This document shows, piece by piece, positions 16,109 to 24,765 of a DNA stretch of 64,000 nucleotides. The position numbers and the translations under genes are program-made. The DNA comes from Paraburkholderia phenazinium (GTDB lineage: Bacteria; Pseudomonadota; Gammaproteobacteria; Burkholderiales; Burkholderiaceae): assembly GCF_900141745.1 (NCBI RefSeq), contig NZ_FSRM01000002.1:1798001-1862000 (forward strand). Reading direction: 5' to 3'. Positions within the stretch are counted from its first letter, which is position 1. Every line of letters starts with the position of its first letter. The notes under the pieces were generated by a model. That model searched no databases, had not been told where the DNA came from, and saw only the letters and a list, made by a program, of their open reading frames with translations.

Positions 16109-17668
16109 GTGAATCTTCCCCGCCCCCTGCCTTTCCGTGACGCGCTGCTGGCAATGCTCGGCATCGCCCTCGTCAACATGCTGGTCGCCCTCGACCAGAC
16201 CGTGGTCAGCACCGCGCTACCGTCGATCGTCTCCGAGTTGCGCGGTTTCGAGTTTTACGCGTGGATCGCGAGCGCCTACCTGCTGGCGTCCGTGGTGACG
16301 GTGCCGGTGTTCGGGCGCCTTGGCGACTATTTCGGCCGCAAGCGCTTTGTGATCGCAGCGGTGATCGTCTTCACGGTCGCCTCGCTTCTGTGCGGCGTGG
16401 CGCCCACCATGCCGTTCCTCGTGGTGGCGCGCGGCCTGCAAGGCGTAGGCGGCGGGATGATGGTCGGCACCGCGTTCGCCTCGATTCCCGATCTGTTCCC
16501 CGACGCCCGCGCGCGGGTGCGCTGGCAGGTCATCATGGCGGCGGCTTACGGCATCGGCACGGCGGCGGGGCCGTCGCTCGGCGGTTGGCTGAGTCAGCAG
16601 TTCGGCTGGCGTTCTACCTTCCTCGTCAATCTGCCTGTCGGTGCGCTTGCGCTGTATTTCATCTGGGCGCATCTGCCGAATTACCGGCGTGCCGTGACCG
16701 GCGAGGTGCGTATCGACTGGAGCGGGGCGGTACTGGTGGCGCTCGTGCTGGGCGGCCTGCAGACGTTTATCGAGGCGGTGCCCAAGTCGGGGCTGACAAC
16801 GGCCAATCTGCTGCTGGCGGCGTTCGTCGTGCTTGGCACCGGCGCGCTGCTGGTTTGCGAGCGCCGGGCGACGCACCCCATCATTCCGCTCGACCTGTTC
16901 AGGGACGCCCAGCTCGTGACGCTGTTCACCCTCTCGCTGCTGTCCGGTTTCGTGATGTTTTCGCTGATTTTCTTCGCGCCGTTGCTGCTGCAGGGCGGCT
17001 TTGGGCTGACTCCGCAGGAGGCCGGACTGCTTGCGACGCCGATCGCCGCCTGCATCGCGCTCGGCAGTCTGATCAACACGCGGATCGTGATTCATTTGCC
17101 GAAGCCGACGCTGATCCTGTCGATCGGTTTCATGCTGCTGGTGATCGCTTCGGTCGGGATCGCACTGGCGACGCCGGCCACACCGCATCTTTATCTCGAA
17201 CTGGCGATGGGCGCGGTCGGCATCGGACTCGGCTTCATTCTCAACAATCTGAACGTCTTCGGCCAGGAGATCGCGGGCCGGGAGCGCTTCGGTATCACGA
17301 CGGCGTTGTTGCAGTCGAGCCGGATGGTGGGCGGGATGCTGGGTACCAGCATCGTCGCCACGATCATCAACCGCCGCTACGAGACGGGCGTCGCGGACGC
17401 GTTGCAGGTGCTCGGCGAACCGGTGGCCTCCACCTGGTTGCCAAAGTTGTCTGACCCGCGGATCCTGATCGATCCGAGCCTGCGCGATACCTTGCTCGGC
17501 GAGCTGGGGCGGGCGGGTCTCGCGGGTCCGGCGCTAGTGGAAGCGGCACGCCATGTGCTGGTTCAGTCCATCCATATCGGCGTGGTGCTCACGGGCGTTG
17601 CCGCGCTGGTGGCGGCTTTTGTGGTCCGCCGGATCTCGAATATCACGTTCAGACGCAGCGCCAATTAA
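16109..17668 (+). CDS. MFS transporter, DHA2 (EmrB/QacA-like) multidrug exporter family
   Basis: 519 aa starting at a GTG, with about 14 hydrophobic segments. Visible family motifs are the first-helix LDQTVVSTALPSIVSEL pattern, motif A GRLGDYFGRKR between helices 2 and 3, and motif C-like GPSLGGWL in helix 5. These proteins export drugs or toxic metabolites in exchange for protons across the inner membrane. It stands alone between a terminator and an intergenic region, so its substrate cannot be inferred from neighbours. The start is uncertain by a few residues. Confidence 0.85.
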   Translation: MNLPRPLPFRDALLAMLGIALVNMLVALDQTVVSTALPSIVSELRGFEFYAWIASAYLLASVVTVPVFGRLGDYFGRKRFVIAAVIVFTVASLLCGVAPTMPFLVVARGLQGVGGGMMVGTAFASIPDLFPDARARVRWQVIMAAAYGIGTAAGPSLGGWLSQQFGWRSTFLVNLPVGALALYFIWAHLPNYRRAVTGEVRIDWSGAVLVALVLGGLQTFIEAVPKSGLTTANLLLAAFVVLGTGALLVCERRATHPIIPLDLFRDAQLVTLFTLSLLSGFVMFSLIFFAPLLLQGGFGLTPQEAGLLATPIAACIALGSLINTRIVIHLPKPTLILSIGFMLLVIASVGIALATPATPHLYLELAMGAVGIGLGFILNNLNVFGQEIAGRERFGITTALLQSSRMVGGMLGTSIVATIINRRYETGVADALQVLGEPVASTWLPKLSDPRILIDPSLRDTLLGELGRAGLAGPALVEAARHVLVQSIHIGVVLTGVAALVAAFVVRRISNITFRRSAN

Positions 17669-17801
17669 GTCACATTTTTACCGTTTTTCAAACACCATAA
17701 TCAGTTATCCGGAAATAATTCCTGATTTCCTGTGTTTATCGGCTCGTCCGTAGGGCATAAAAAACGCGTGAAAAACGGTATGCATGTTGGGTCGGATTTG
17801 C

Positions 17802-17821
17802 ACCTACCTACCTGGATAGGT
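17802..17821 (+). promoter_or_regulatory. lux-box-like 20-bp dyad
   Basis: A 20-base element, ACCTACCTACCTGGATAGGT, with ACCTA at one end and TAGGT at the other, 68 bases before the HTH gene at 17889. Length and outer bases resemble LuxR-type binding sites (ACCTG-N10-CAGGT), and a LuxR-type gene lies 400 bases away. Confidence 0.45.
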
Positions 17822-17888
17822 GTGTCCTTTTTCAGGGTCCATCAAAATTCAGACGAATAATGGTTAATCCACCTGAGAGACTCAAAAA

Positions 17889-18221
17889 ATGGAATTACTC
17901 GAAAATCACTGGAAAGCACCCGTCACCATTCAAAATCGGGCCGTTGACGTCGCAGAAGAGACTCCGGCCACCGCAGTGGATCGGCATCTCATCATTGCTT
18001 ACAGGAAAATGAAAAAGGAAAGCCAGCGCCGTTTCTGGGCGCGCTTTGGCGTGACGCAGTCGCGCGGCAGCCGGTTCGAATCGGGCGCGGAAATTCCGCC
18101 GCCGGTTTCAATCCTGCTGGGGCTTTACTTCCTGAAAACGGTTTCCGACAGCGATTTAGGGCGTGCCGAACGCGTGATTTACAGCCGCGACGCCGCTGCG
18201 CTGCTTAGCCCGGGTCAATAA
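17889..18221 (+). CDS. small helix-turn-helix protein next to a LuxR-type regulator
   Basis: 110 aa. The central part, about residues 35-85, resembles an XRE-like DNA-binding fold: a RRFWARFGVTQSRGSRFESG stretch, then hydrophobic ILLGLYFLKTV. The Arg/Ser-rich recognition helix Gln-Ser-Arg-Gly-Ser-Arg-Phe-Glu-Ser-Gly is the best sign. The gene converges on the luxR-type gene, their 3' ends overlapping by 17 bases, and a lux-box-like dyad lies in its promoter region. It is probably a regulator controlled by, or acting with, the LuxR-type protein; no experimental counterpart is known to me. Confidence 0.65.
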   Translation: MELLENHWKAPVTIQNRAVDVAEETPATAVDRHLIIAYRKMKKESQRRFWARFGVTQSRGSRFESGAEIPPPVSILLGLYFLKTVSDSDLGRAERVIYSRDAAALLSPGQ

Positions 18222-18933
18222 GACCGAGTTGAGCGGCAATCACGGCCGCCGCGCGCCGTGAGTTCACCCCGAATTTCGCCCTGATATTCTTTACGTGGAA
18301 GTTCACTGCAGCTTCCGAGCAACTAAGAATATGTGAGATTTCCCAGGTGGATTTACCGCGCGCGGTCCAGTTCAGGCATTCCCGTTCACGTGGCGTCAAT
18401 TGCGGCAGGACACTTTTCGCATGCGAGTTGAGATGCCGGCGGCTGGTGTCGATTACCAGATCGCGCAGCAGGACGAGATTGGGCAGCACGCCGTCGATGT
18501 GGGTCCAGAACGTGTCGGTCCCGTGGAAGTTGTTGGCGACGCACAGCATGCCGGCTTCCTGATTGGGTCCATGAATCGGCAACGACACGCCGGAGCGCAG
18601 GCCGTGCGAGCAGGCCAGTTCGTAAAGCGCCCGCTGATCCCGTGTGGCAAAGAGTTCGGGTGACCAGACCAGCGGCGTTGCGCGGGTGAGGCAGTGGCTG
18701 ACGACGGGATCGATGTGCATGTATCCCTGCTCTTCATAACTGCGGCGCCAGCTTTGCGAATAGGTGCTGCGCACATATGCATCTTCCAGACGCATGCCGG
18801 GCCGCGGCAGCATTGCAATCAGAACCCGGTCGAAACCCCAGCCGCCTGCAATAGTGGTAATCGCGTTGAACCACGTTGCTTCGTCCGGAGCGTCCACGAG
18901 TGGCGACATTTGCTCAGTAAAATGTAGCGACAC
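18205..18933 (-). CDS. LuxR-family quorum-sensing-type receptor (solo)
   Basis: About 242 aa from the GTG at 18933, which has GAGGAA eight bases upstream; a longer GTG start at 19020 lacks a site. The N-terminal half is an autoinducer-binding domain, with conserved Trp, Tyr and Asp in YSQSWRRSYEEQGYMHIDPV and a Gly in GLRSGVSLPIHG. The C-terminal GerE-type helix-turn-helix is LTPRERECLNWTARGKSTWE to VNFHVKNIRAKFGV. LuxR proteins bind acyl-homoserine lactones or other small molecules. No luxI-type synthase is in the window, so it is a candidate solo or a receptor for foreign signals. Confidence 0.88.
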   Translation of the reverse strand: MSLHFTEQMSPLVDAPDEATWFNAITTIAGGWGFDRVLIAMLPRPGMRLEDAYVRSTYSQSWRRSYEEQGYMHIDPVVSHCLTRATPLVWSPELFATRDQRALYELACSHGLRSGVSLPIHGPNQEAGMLCVANNFHGTDTFWTHIDGVLPNLVLLRDLVIDTSRRHLNSHAKSVLPQLTPRERECLNWTARGKSTWEISHILSCSEAAVNFHVKNIRAKFGVNSRRAAAVIAAQLGLIDPG

Positions 18934-19048
18934 TTTCGATTCCTCAATCACAGCGGCCCAGCTGCGGGCTTCGCCGGCGCGAACTCGCGACCGGCATGAT
19001 AATGGGCAGCAATCTATCACCGTTTATTACTGAGCGGCTCGAAAAACG

Positions 19049-19073
19049 AAGTCCGGACCCATATTCCGGACTT
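19049..19073. repeat. inverted repeat AAGTCCGGA-N7-TCCGGACTT upstream of luxR-type gene
   Basis: Perfect nine-base arms around CCCATAT, about 115 bases before the luxR-type start. It is an operator candidate or, read on the minus strand with the TTTTT a few bases beyond, a terminator-like hairpin. Confidence 0.5.
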
Positions 19074-19579
19074 TCAGAATCTCTCCGCGCGGCGGATAAA
19101 CCAATACTATCTTCGCTCGGCGAAAATTTGCCCGGACTGGTTACCGCTTGTAAGACCAATGCCCCGGCTGCTGCGGATTCCTCAAAAAATTGTCAAATCA
19201 GCCCGGCTGAAAACGATTTCCGGACGATTTAACAATTGTCCCGGGCCGGTTTTTGCGCGCGGAACAGCATCATAGTTTCAAACACTTGATATCGGCAATA
19301 ATCTTCAAAAATTTAGCTGCCAGGGTTGAATGGGTTGTCCGGCGTGCCGGAATTCTGTTCAAATCGCCCAACGGTTAATGACCGGGTACTTATAAAAACC
19401 AAGGCCAAAAATAGAGTGCCTATTCGAGCGATAAAACTGCGCGAAAGATTATGTTCTGCCTGTTTGACCATTTTCTGGTTTGTTCCGCCTGGCCGATTTC
19501 GGTGCCGCCTGGCCATCGACGCTTATCCAGCGTGAACTAACGAATCTTGACTGGGCCGCGACGACCTTCGGTTTAAATG

Positions 19580-19590
19580 TTGTCATACGA
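19580..19590 (+). promoter_or_regulatory. FadR-type GntR operator match, distal site
   Basis: TTGTCATACGA fits the FadR-subfamily consensus TNGTNNNACNA. It is framed by an outer TTAAAT / ATTTAA dyad and lies about 150 bases upstream of a second match. Confidence 0.4.
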
Positions 19591-19726
19591 AATTTAAGTC
19601 ACTGATCCGGCCTAAGGAAAAAATCTCTGACAGCACCGACAGGCCGGCTTGAAGACCAGAATCGAAAGGTTGCTTTCGGCACCGCGCGTGCATGCTTGCG
19701 CGAGCACATCCTCCGAGCGTCTCGCA

Positions 19727-19768
19727 AATGTTGTTTGACAACATTGCGGACCCGGTGCTACCTTGGCA
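19727..19768 (+). promoter_or_regulatory. sugar-acid operon promoter with overlapping operator
   Basis: A -35 box TTGACA at 19735-19740 is followed after 17 bases by CTACCT (19758-19763) as the -10. The -35 is embedded in the perfect dyad AATGTTGT-TTG-ACAACATT (19727-19745), whose centre TTGTTTGACAA fits the FadR consensus TNGTNNNACNA. A repressor bound here would block RNA polymerase, so sugar-acid-inducible derepression is the likely control. Confidence 0.6.
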
Positions 19769-19797
19769 TCAATTCTTCGATACTGTGCTGAGGCGCC

Positions 19798-20739
19798 ATG
19801 AAAATCTCCCCCATCCTCGATAGCGAGTTTGCCGCCACCGTGATGGCCGTGCCGCCGCTGGCCCGCCGCGCCGATTATTCGCTCGACGCCGCCGAAAACC
19901 AGAAGCTGATCCGGCACATCGAAGCCGGCGGCGTGCGCACCTTGCTGTATGGCGGCAACGCCAACCTGTATCACGTGGCCGTGAGCGAATACCGCGAACT
20001 GCTCGACATGCTCGCGGAAAGCGCGGGTCCGGACACCCGGGTGATTCCGGCCATCGGCGCCGACTACGGCAAGATGCTCGACCAGGCCCGCATCCTCGCG
20101 CAGACCTCGTATCGCACCGCGATGGTCCTGCCGCTCGCCGGCTTTACCACTTCCGAAGGCGTCGAAACCGGTCTCAAGCGGATTGTCGACGCCGCGGGAA
20201 TCCCGCTCACGCTCTACGTCAAGAGCGAAAACTACGTGGACGTCGACACGCTCGCGCGCCTCGTCGACAGCGGCACGCTGATCGCGGTCAAGTACGCCAT
20301 CGTGCGTGAGAACCCGGCCGACGACGTGTATCTGCGCCGTCTGCTCGAAAGCGTGCCAGCCGCTAAACTGGTGTCCGGCATGGGCGAACGTCCGGCGCTG
20401 GTGCATCTGCATGAATTCGGTCTCGCAGCATGGACCACGGGCTCCGGCTGCATCGCCTCGCATGCCGTCATGGCGTTGCTGCGTGCCATCAAGGCCGGCC
20501 AGATGGACGAGGCCCAACGCCTTTATGACGCTTTCATGCCGCTCGAAACCTTGCGCGACGATATTTCGCTGATCCGCGTGCTGCACGACGCCGTGACTTT
20601 CTCGAAAATCGCGGACATGGGACCGATGCTGCCGCTGTTGAGTTCGAGCCCAGTGGGGCATCATGCGAGTATCGACAGCGCGACACAGGCGCTGCTCGCT
20701 TTCGAACGCCAATTTGCGGAAACCTCCGCGGCACGTTAA
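19798..20739 (+). CDS. DapA-family dehydratase/aldolase, probable L-2-keto-3-deoxyarabonate dehydratase
   Basis: 313 aa TIM-barrel of the DHDPS/NAL superfamily. The Schiff-base Lys is in LIAVKYAI (about residue 165) and the catalytic Tyr in LTLYVKSENYV. The substrate loop reads LLYGGNANLY instead of the GTTGE of true DapA, so it is not lysine biosynthesis. Followed after 12 bases by a semialdehyde dehydrogenase and further down by a lactonase and an IlvD/Edd dehydratase, it would convert a 2-keto-3-deoxy-pentonate to alpha-ketoglutarate semialdehyde in a Weimberg-type route. Which sugar acid is used cannot be read from sequence alone. Confidence 0.78.
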   Translation: MKISPILDSEFAATVMAVPPLARRADYSLDAAENQKLIRHIEAGGVRTLLYGGNANLYHVAVSEYRELLDMLAESAGPDTRVIPAIGADYGKMLDQARILAQTSYRTAMVLPLAGFTTSEGVETGLKRIVDAAGIPLTLYVKSENYVDVDTLARLVDSGTLIAVKYAIVRENPADDVYLRRLLESVPAAKLVSGMGERPALVHLHEFGLAAWTTGSGCIASHAVMALLRAIKAGQMDEAQRLYDAFMPLETLRDDISLIRVLHDAVTFSKIADMGPMLPLLSSSPVGHHASIDSATQALLAFERQFAETSAAR

Positions 20740-20751
20740 GGGAATTGCAAG

Positions 20752-22332
20752 ATGCAGATCACAGGAGACATGCTTTTGGGTGGTTCCGCAGTACGCGGGA
20801 CCAAAGGCACATTGCGCGCGTTCGATCCGGCGCGTAACGCGGAGATCGAACCCGCGTTCGGCGCTGGCGGCGCAGCGGATGTCGACCGCGCATGCGAGCT
20901 GGCGGCCCAGGCGTTCGACGCTTACCGCCATGCGCCGCTCGAGACGCGCGCACGTTTTCTGGAAGCGATCGGCGAGAATATCGTCGCGCTCGGCGACGCG
21001 CTGATCGAGCGCGCTCACGTTGAATCGGCGCTGCCCAAAGCGCGCCTCGAAGGCGAACGCGCACGCACGGTCGGGCAGCTCAAGCTGTTTGCAACGCTCG
21101 TGCGCGAAGGCCGCTGGCTAACCGCTACGCTCGACTCAGCGCTGCCCGAGCGTAAGCCGTTGCCGCGCTCGGATCTGCGTCTGCAGAAGATTCCGGTCGG
21201 GCCGGTTGCAGTGTTCGGCGCGAGCAACTTCCCGCTCGCATTTTCCGTGGCGGGTGGCGATACCGCCTCCGCGCTGGCCGCCGGTTGCCCGGTAGTCGTC
21301 AAGGCGCATCCGGCGCACCTCGGCACCTCCGAACTGGTCGGACGGGCCATCCAGAAAGCCGTGGCCGATAGCGGTCTGCCGGAAGGCGTGTTCTCGCTCG
21401 TCATCGGCGCGGGTAATGAAATCGGCGAGGCGCTGGTCAAGCATCCGGCCATCAAGTCGGTGGGCTTTACCGGTTCGCGGCGCGGCGGTCTTGCGCTGGT
21501 CGACATCGCCTCGAAGCGTCGCGAGCCGATTCCCGTGTTCGCTGAGATGAGCAGCGTCAATCCGTTCTTCGTGTTCCCCGGTGCGCTGGCGAAGCGCGCC
21601 GAAGCGCTGGCGAATGCGCTGGTCGATTCGGTCACGCTTGGGGTGGGCCAGTTCTGCACGAACCCGGGCCTCGTGCTGGTGCTCGAAGGGCCGCATACAC
21701 GCGGCTTCATCGACGCCACCGCGCAGGCGCTCGCAAAGAAAAGCGAGCAGACGATGCTGACCGCCGGCATCGCCGCTGCCTATAAGGACGGTGTCAAGCA
21801 ACGCGCGGAGCAGAGCGGCGTACAAAGCGTGGCGCAGGGCACGCCATCGGAAGCGACTTGCGCCGCCATCCCGGTCCTGTTCGAAACCACGGCGGCGAAA
21901 TTTCTCGCGACAGCGCAACTCGAAGACGAAATCTTTGGGCCGACTTCGTTGATCGTCACCTGTGCGGACATCGACGAAATGCTCAAGGTGGCCGGCCATC
22001 TCGAAGGCCAGCTGACGGCGACCCTGCAACTCGAAGCCGACGATTACGCACTGGCGCGGCGTCTGTTGCCGACACTCGAGCGCAAGGTAGGCCGGATTCT
22101 GGCGAACGGTTTCCCGACGGGCGTCGAAGTTTCATATGCGATGGTTCACGGCGGCCCGTTCCCGGCTACGTCCGACGGGCGTGCGACTTCAGTGGGTGCG
22201 ACCGCAATCGAGCGCTTCTTGCGCCCGGTCTGCTATCAGGACCTGCCGGCCGAACTGTTGCCCGAAGCGTTGCACGACGATAATCCGCTCAAGCTCTGGC
22301 GCCTGCGCGACGGCAAGCTTGTGCAGGGATAA
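20752..22332 (+). CDS. alpha-ketoglutarate semialdehyde (2,5-dioxovalerate) dehydrogenase
   Basis: 526 aa aldehyde dehydrogenase. The catalytic Cys lies in [10 protein letters not shown] (about residue 303) and the general-base Glu in [10 protein letters not shown], with the NAD(P)-binding FTGSRRGG loop before it. Length and the GQFCTNPG signature match the KGSADH class, longer than most aldehyde dehydrogenases. It would oxidise the semialdehyde made by the preceding enzyme to alpha-ketoglutarate, which enters the TCA cycle. A 10-base-stem hairpin lies between this gene and the lactonase gene. Confidence 0.88.
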   Translation: MQITGDMLLGGSAVRGTKGTLRAFDPARNAEIEPAFGAGGAADVDRACELAAQAFDAYRHAPLETRARFLEAIGENIVALGDALIERAHVESALPKARLEGERARTVGQLKLFATLVREGRWLTATLDSALPERKPLPRSDLRLQKIPVGPVAVFGASNFPLAFSVAGGDTASALAAGCPVVVKAHPAHLGTSELVGRAIQKAVADSGLPEGVFSLVIGAGNEIGEALVKHPAIKSVGFTGSRRGGLALVDIASKRREPIPVFAEMSSVNPFFVFPGALAKRAEALANALVDSVTLGVGQFCTNPGLVLVLEGPHTRGFIDATAQALAKKSEQTMLTAGIAAAYKDGVKQRAEQSGVQSVAQGTPSEATCAAIPVLFETTAAKFLATAQLEDEIFGPTSLIVTCADIDEMLKVAGHLEGQLTATLQLEADDYALARRLLPTLERKVGRILANGFPTGVEVSYAMVHGGPFPATSDGRATSVGATAIERFLRPVCYQDLPAELLPEALHDDNPLKLWRLRDGKLVQG

Positions 22333-22342
22333 GCGTCGATCG

Positions 22343-22377
22343 CTTCGCACGGGCGCCGAACGAGGTGCCGTGCGAAG
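22343..22377 (+). repeat. intergenic hairpin between dehydrogenase and lactonase genes
   Basis: Perfect arms CTTCGCACGG (22343-22352) and CCGTGCGAAG (22368-22377) without a T-tract. It is likely an mRNA-processing or stability element inside the operon. Confidence 0.5.
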
Positions 22378-22432
22378 AAGCGCCATATGGGCGCCGTAAG
22401 AGGCACCAAACGAAGCATCCAAAGGACATTGC

Positions 22433-23365
22433 ATGACCGAGACAAACCGACGCTATCCCGACCCCGCCGTCCGTATTCTCGATCCGCGTTTCAAAGCCTT
22501 GCGTCTTGCGTCGGCTTCAGTCGAATGCCTGTACCAGGGTGCGCGCTGGTCGGAAGGTCCGGTATGGTTTGGCGACGGGCGTTATGTGCTGTGGAGCGAC
22601 ATCCCGAACAACCGCATTCTGCGTTGGGATGAACACAGCGGCACGGTGACACCGTTTCGCCAGCCGTCGAACAACGCCAACGGTCACACGCGCGACCGTG
22701 AAGGGCGGCTCATCGGTTGCGAGCATCTGACACGCCGCGTCACGCGTACCGAGTACGACGGTTCGATCACCGTGCTGGCGGATCGTTACAACGGCAAGCG
22801 CCTCAATTCGCCTAACGATGTGGTTGTCAAGTCGGACGGCTCGATCTGGTTTACAGATCCCACCTTCGGCATCGACGGGTTTTACGAAGGCGAGCACCAG
22901 GAATCTGAATTGCCGGCCTGCGTGTATCGCGTGGACGGGCAGAGCGACGAAGTGACGATGGTGATCGACGATGTGCTTGGCCCGAACGGCCTCGCCTTCT
23001 CGCCGGATGAAAAGATTCTGTACGTGGTCGAGTCGCGTAGCGAGCCGCGCAAGATCCGCGCGTTCGACGTCAGCGGCAACACGCTTTCGAACAACCGCGT
23101 GCTCATCGATGCGGGCCCGGGCACGCCGGACGGTTTCCGCGTGGATGTTCACGGCAACCTGTGGTGCGGCTGGGGTATGGGCACCGACGAACTCGATGGT
23201 GTGCGCATCTTCACGCCGCAAGGCGAGGCGATCGGCCATATTGCATTGCCCGAGCGTTGCGCGAACGTCTGCTTTGGCGGCGTGCATCGCAATCGCCTGT
23301 TCATGGCGGCGAGCCACGGTTTGTATTCGCTGTACGTGAACACGCAGGGTGTGAAGGGCGGTTAA
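22433..23365 (+). CDS. SMP-30/gluconolactonase-family sugar lactonase
   Basis: 310 aa six-bladed beta-propeller. Metal-site residues are visible: the Glu in ARWSEGPVWF, the Asn in RLNSPNDVVVKSDGSIWF and the Asp in GTPDGFRVDVHGNLW. These enzymes open sugar-1,4- or 1,5-lactones to aldonic acids, supplying substrate for the sugar-acid dehydratase at the end of this operon. It is preceded by a short spacer with a hairpin and followed by the ABC importer genes. Confidence 0.88.
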   Translation: MTETNRRYPDPAVRILDPRFKALRLASASVECLYQGARWSEGPVWFGDGRYVLWSDIPNNRILRWDEHSGTVTPFRQPSNNANGHTRDREGRLIGCEHLTRRVTRTEYDGSITVLADRYNGKRLNSPNDVVVKSDGSIWFTDPTFGIDGFYEGEHQESELPACVYRVDGQSDEVTMVIDDVLGPNGLAFSPDEKILYVVESRSEPRKIRAFDVSGNTLSNNRVLIDAGPGTPDGFRVDVHGNLWCGWGMGTDELDGVRIFTPQGEAIGHIALPERCANVCFGGVHRNRLFMAASHGLYSLYVNTQGVKGG

Positions 23366-23532
23366 GCATCAAAAGGATTTTGCTGAAACAGGCTACGGCG
23401 TCTTGCCCGCGCTTTAGCCTGCGATTTGCTTGACGTGATGAATGGGCGCTGGCTATGTTGCATTGAGAGACACGTACCGCGGGCACCGCAATCCGACCGG
23501 CGGACTTCCATACCAAGAAGCGAGGAGACGTA

Positions 23533-24711
23533 ATGACTTTTTCTGGCAGCTTGTCAGTCAGGTTAGCGAGTATCTGCGTGGCAGTGGGAACAGCGTTGGG
23601 CGCGACCTTCGCGTCGCCGGCCTATGCAGACCCCGTCACGCTCAATATCGTCGATGTAGCGGGCGATCTTCAGTTGACGCAAAAGGGCTTTGAGGCGTTC
23701 AAGGCGAAGTACCCGAACCTCGTGGCGAACATCACCTATACGAACGCTCCGGCGCCGCAATTGCCCGGCAAGATCAAGGCGATGCAGGCGGCTGGCCGCT
23801 CCGATATCGATCTGGTGCTGACCGGCACGGACGCACTCGCTGCAGGCATCGAACAGAGCCTGTGGACCAAGCTGCTGCCGGAGCAGGCCGCCACCTTCCC
23901 GGGCGTGCTCGACAAATACGCGCCTGGTCCACGCAAGATGCAGGACCTGGCGCAGGGCTTTGGGCTGGAAGTGGCGTACATGCCGGCTGGACCGCTGCTC
24001 GAATACAACCCGGCCAAGGTCACCGATCCGCCGAAGACTCCCGATCAGTTGCTGCAATGGTGCAAGGCGCATCCGAACAAGCTGATCTACGCCCGTCCGG
24101 CTAACTCCGGCCCGGGCCGCACGTTCCTGATGGGGCTGCCGTATGTGCTTGGCGACAAGGATCCGCGCGATCCGGTGCACGGCTGGGACAAGACCTGGGC
24201 ATTCCTCAAGCAGCTGAACGACTGCATTCCGTATTACCCGGGCGGCACATCGGCGGTGATGAAGGAACTCGGCGAAGGCACTCGCGACATGACGGTGACG
24301 GTGACCGGCTGGGACATCAACCCGCGTGCGCTCGGGATCGTACCGGCGGAGTTCCGTGTGCAGAACTTCGACAACATGACGTGGGTCGACGACGCGCACT
24401 ACATGGTGATTCCGAAGGGCGTGCCGAAAGAGAAGCTCGACGTGCTCTACAAGTTGATGAACTTCATGCTGGAACCGGCGCAGCAGGCGTTGACCTATGA
24501 CGATGGCTACTTCTACCCGGGACCGGCTATCAAGGGCGTGACCGTCGATCAGGCACCGGCGCATAGCCAGGAAGTCCTGAAGAAATACGGCCGGCCGGAA
24601 TATACGCAAATGCTGGCGGCTCATCCGCACGTTCTGCCGCTGGACGCTGCTGCGATGGTCGCCGCGTTCCAGAAGTGGGACCGTGATATCGGCGCGCAGA
24701 AAAGCCAATAG
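23533..24711 (+). CDS. ABC transporter periplasmic solute-binding protein (family 1)
   Basis: 392 aa with a signal peptide: a hydrophobic stretch VRLASICVAVGTALGATFAS and a cleavage motif Ala-Tyr-Ala-Asp near residue 34. The mature protein resembles iron/spermidine/maltose-type binding proteins (cluster D), with DIDLVLTGTDALAAGIEQ and a DDAHYMVIPKGVP hinge. It is followed by an ATPase and two permeases of the POT/2-aminoethylphosphonate type. Given the catabolic genes around it, the ligand is more likely a sugar acid or lactone than a polyamine. RBS GAGGAG lies just upstream of the ATG. Confidence 0.85.
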   Translation: MTFSGSLSVRLASICVAVGTALGATFASPAYADPVTLNIVDVAGDLQLTQKGFEAFKAKYPNLVANITYTNAPAPQLPGKIKAMQAAGRSDIDLVLTGTDALAAGIEQSLWTKLLPEQAATFPGVLDKYAPGPRKMQDLAQGFGLEVAYMPAGPLLEYNPAKVTDPPKTPDQLLQWCKAHPNKLIYARPANSGPGRTFLMGLPYVLGDKDPRDPVHGWDKTWAFLKQLNDCIPYYPGGTSAVMKELGEGTRDMTVTVTGWDINPRALGIVPAEFRVQNFDNMTWVDDAHYMVIPKGVPKEKLDVLYKLMNFMLEPAQQALTYDDGYFYPGPAIKGVTVDQAPAHSQEVLKKYGRPEYTQMLAAHPHVLPLDAAAMVAAFQKWDRDIGAQKSQ

Positions 24712-24765
24712 CCGGAGCGCGGGCTACGGCCCGCCTCCGCTTTGCATGGGACGGGAGTAAGCGCC

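Larger units (their letters stand above)
18934..19797. other. long AT-richer intergenic region between luxR-type gene and sugar-acid operon
   Basis: About 860 bases in which I see no convincing gene. The long frame on the minus strand at its right side reads through the real operon and is an artefact. It contains a strong inverted repeat at 19049-19073 and, near the operon, two FadR-type sites and a sigma-70 promoter, described separately. The middle part, about 19100-19560, shows nothing recognisable. Confidence 0.5.

Noticed and set aside
19612..21018. Long minus-strand frame of 468 codons
   Set aside because: It lies antisense to the DapA-family and dehydrogenase genes and is composed of the reverse-frame residues typical of GC-rich DNA (Arg, His, Gln, Ala).
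22343..22377. Rho-independent terminator inside the sugar-acid operon
   Set aside because: The stem is perfect, but there is no T-tract and the downstream genes belong to the same pathway, so it is listed only as a hairpin.
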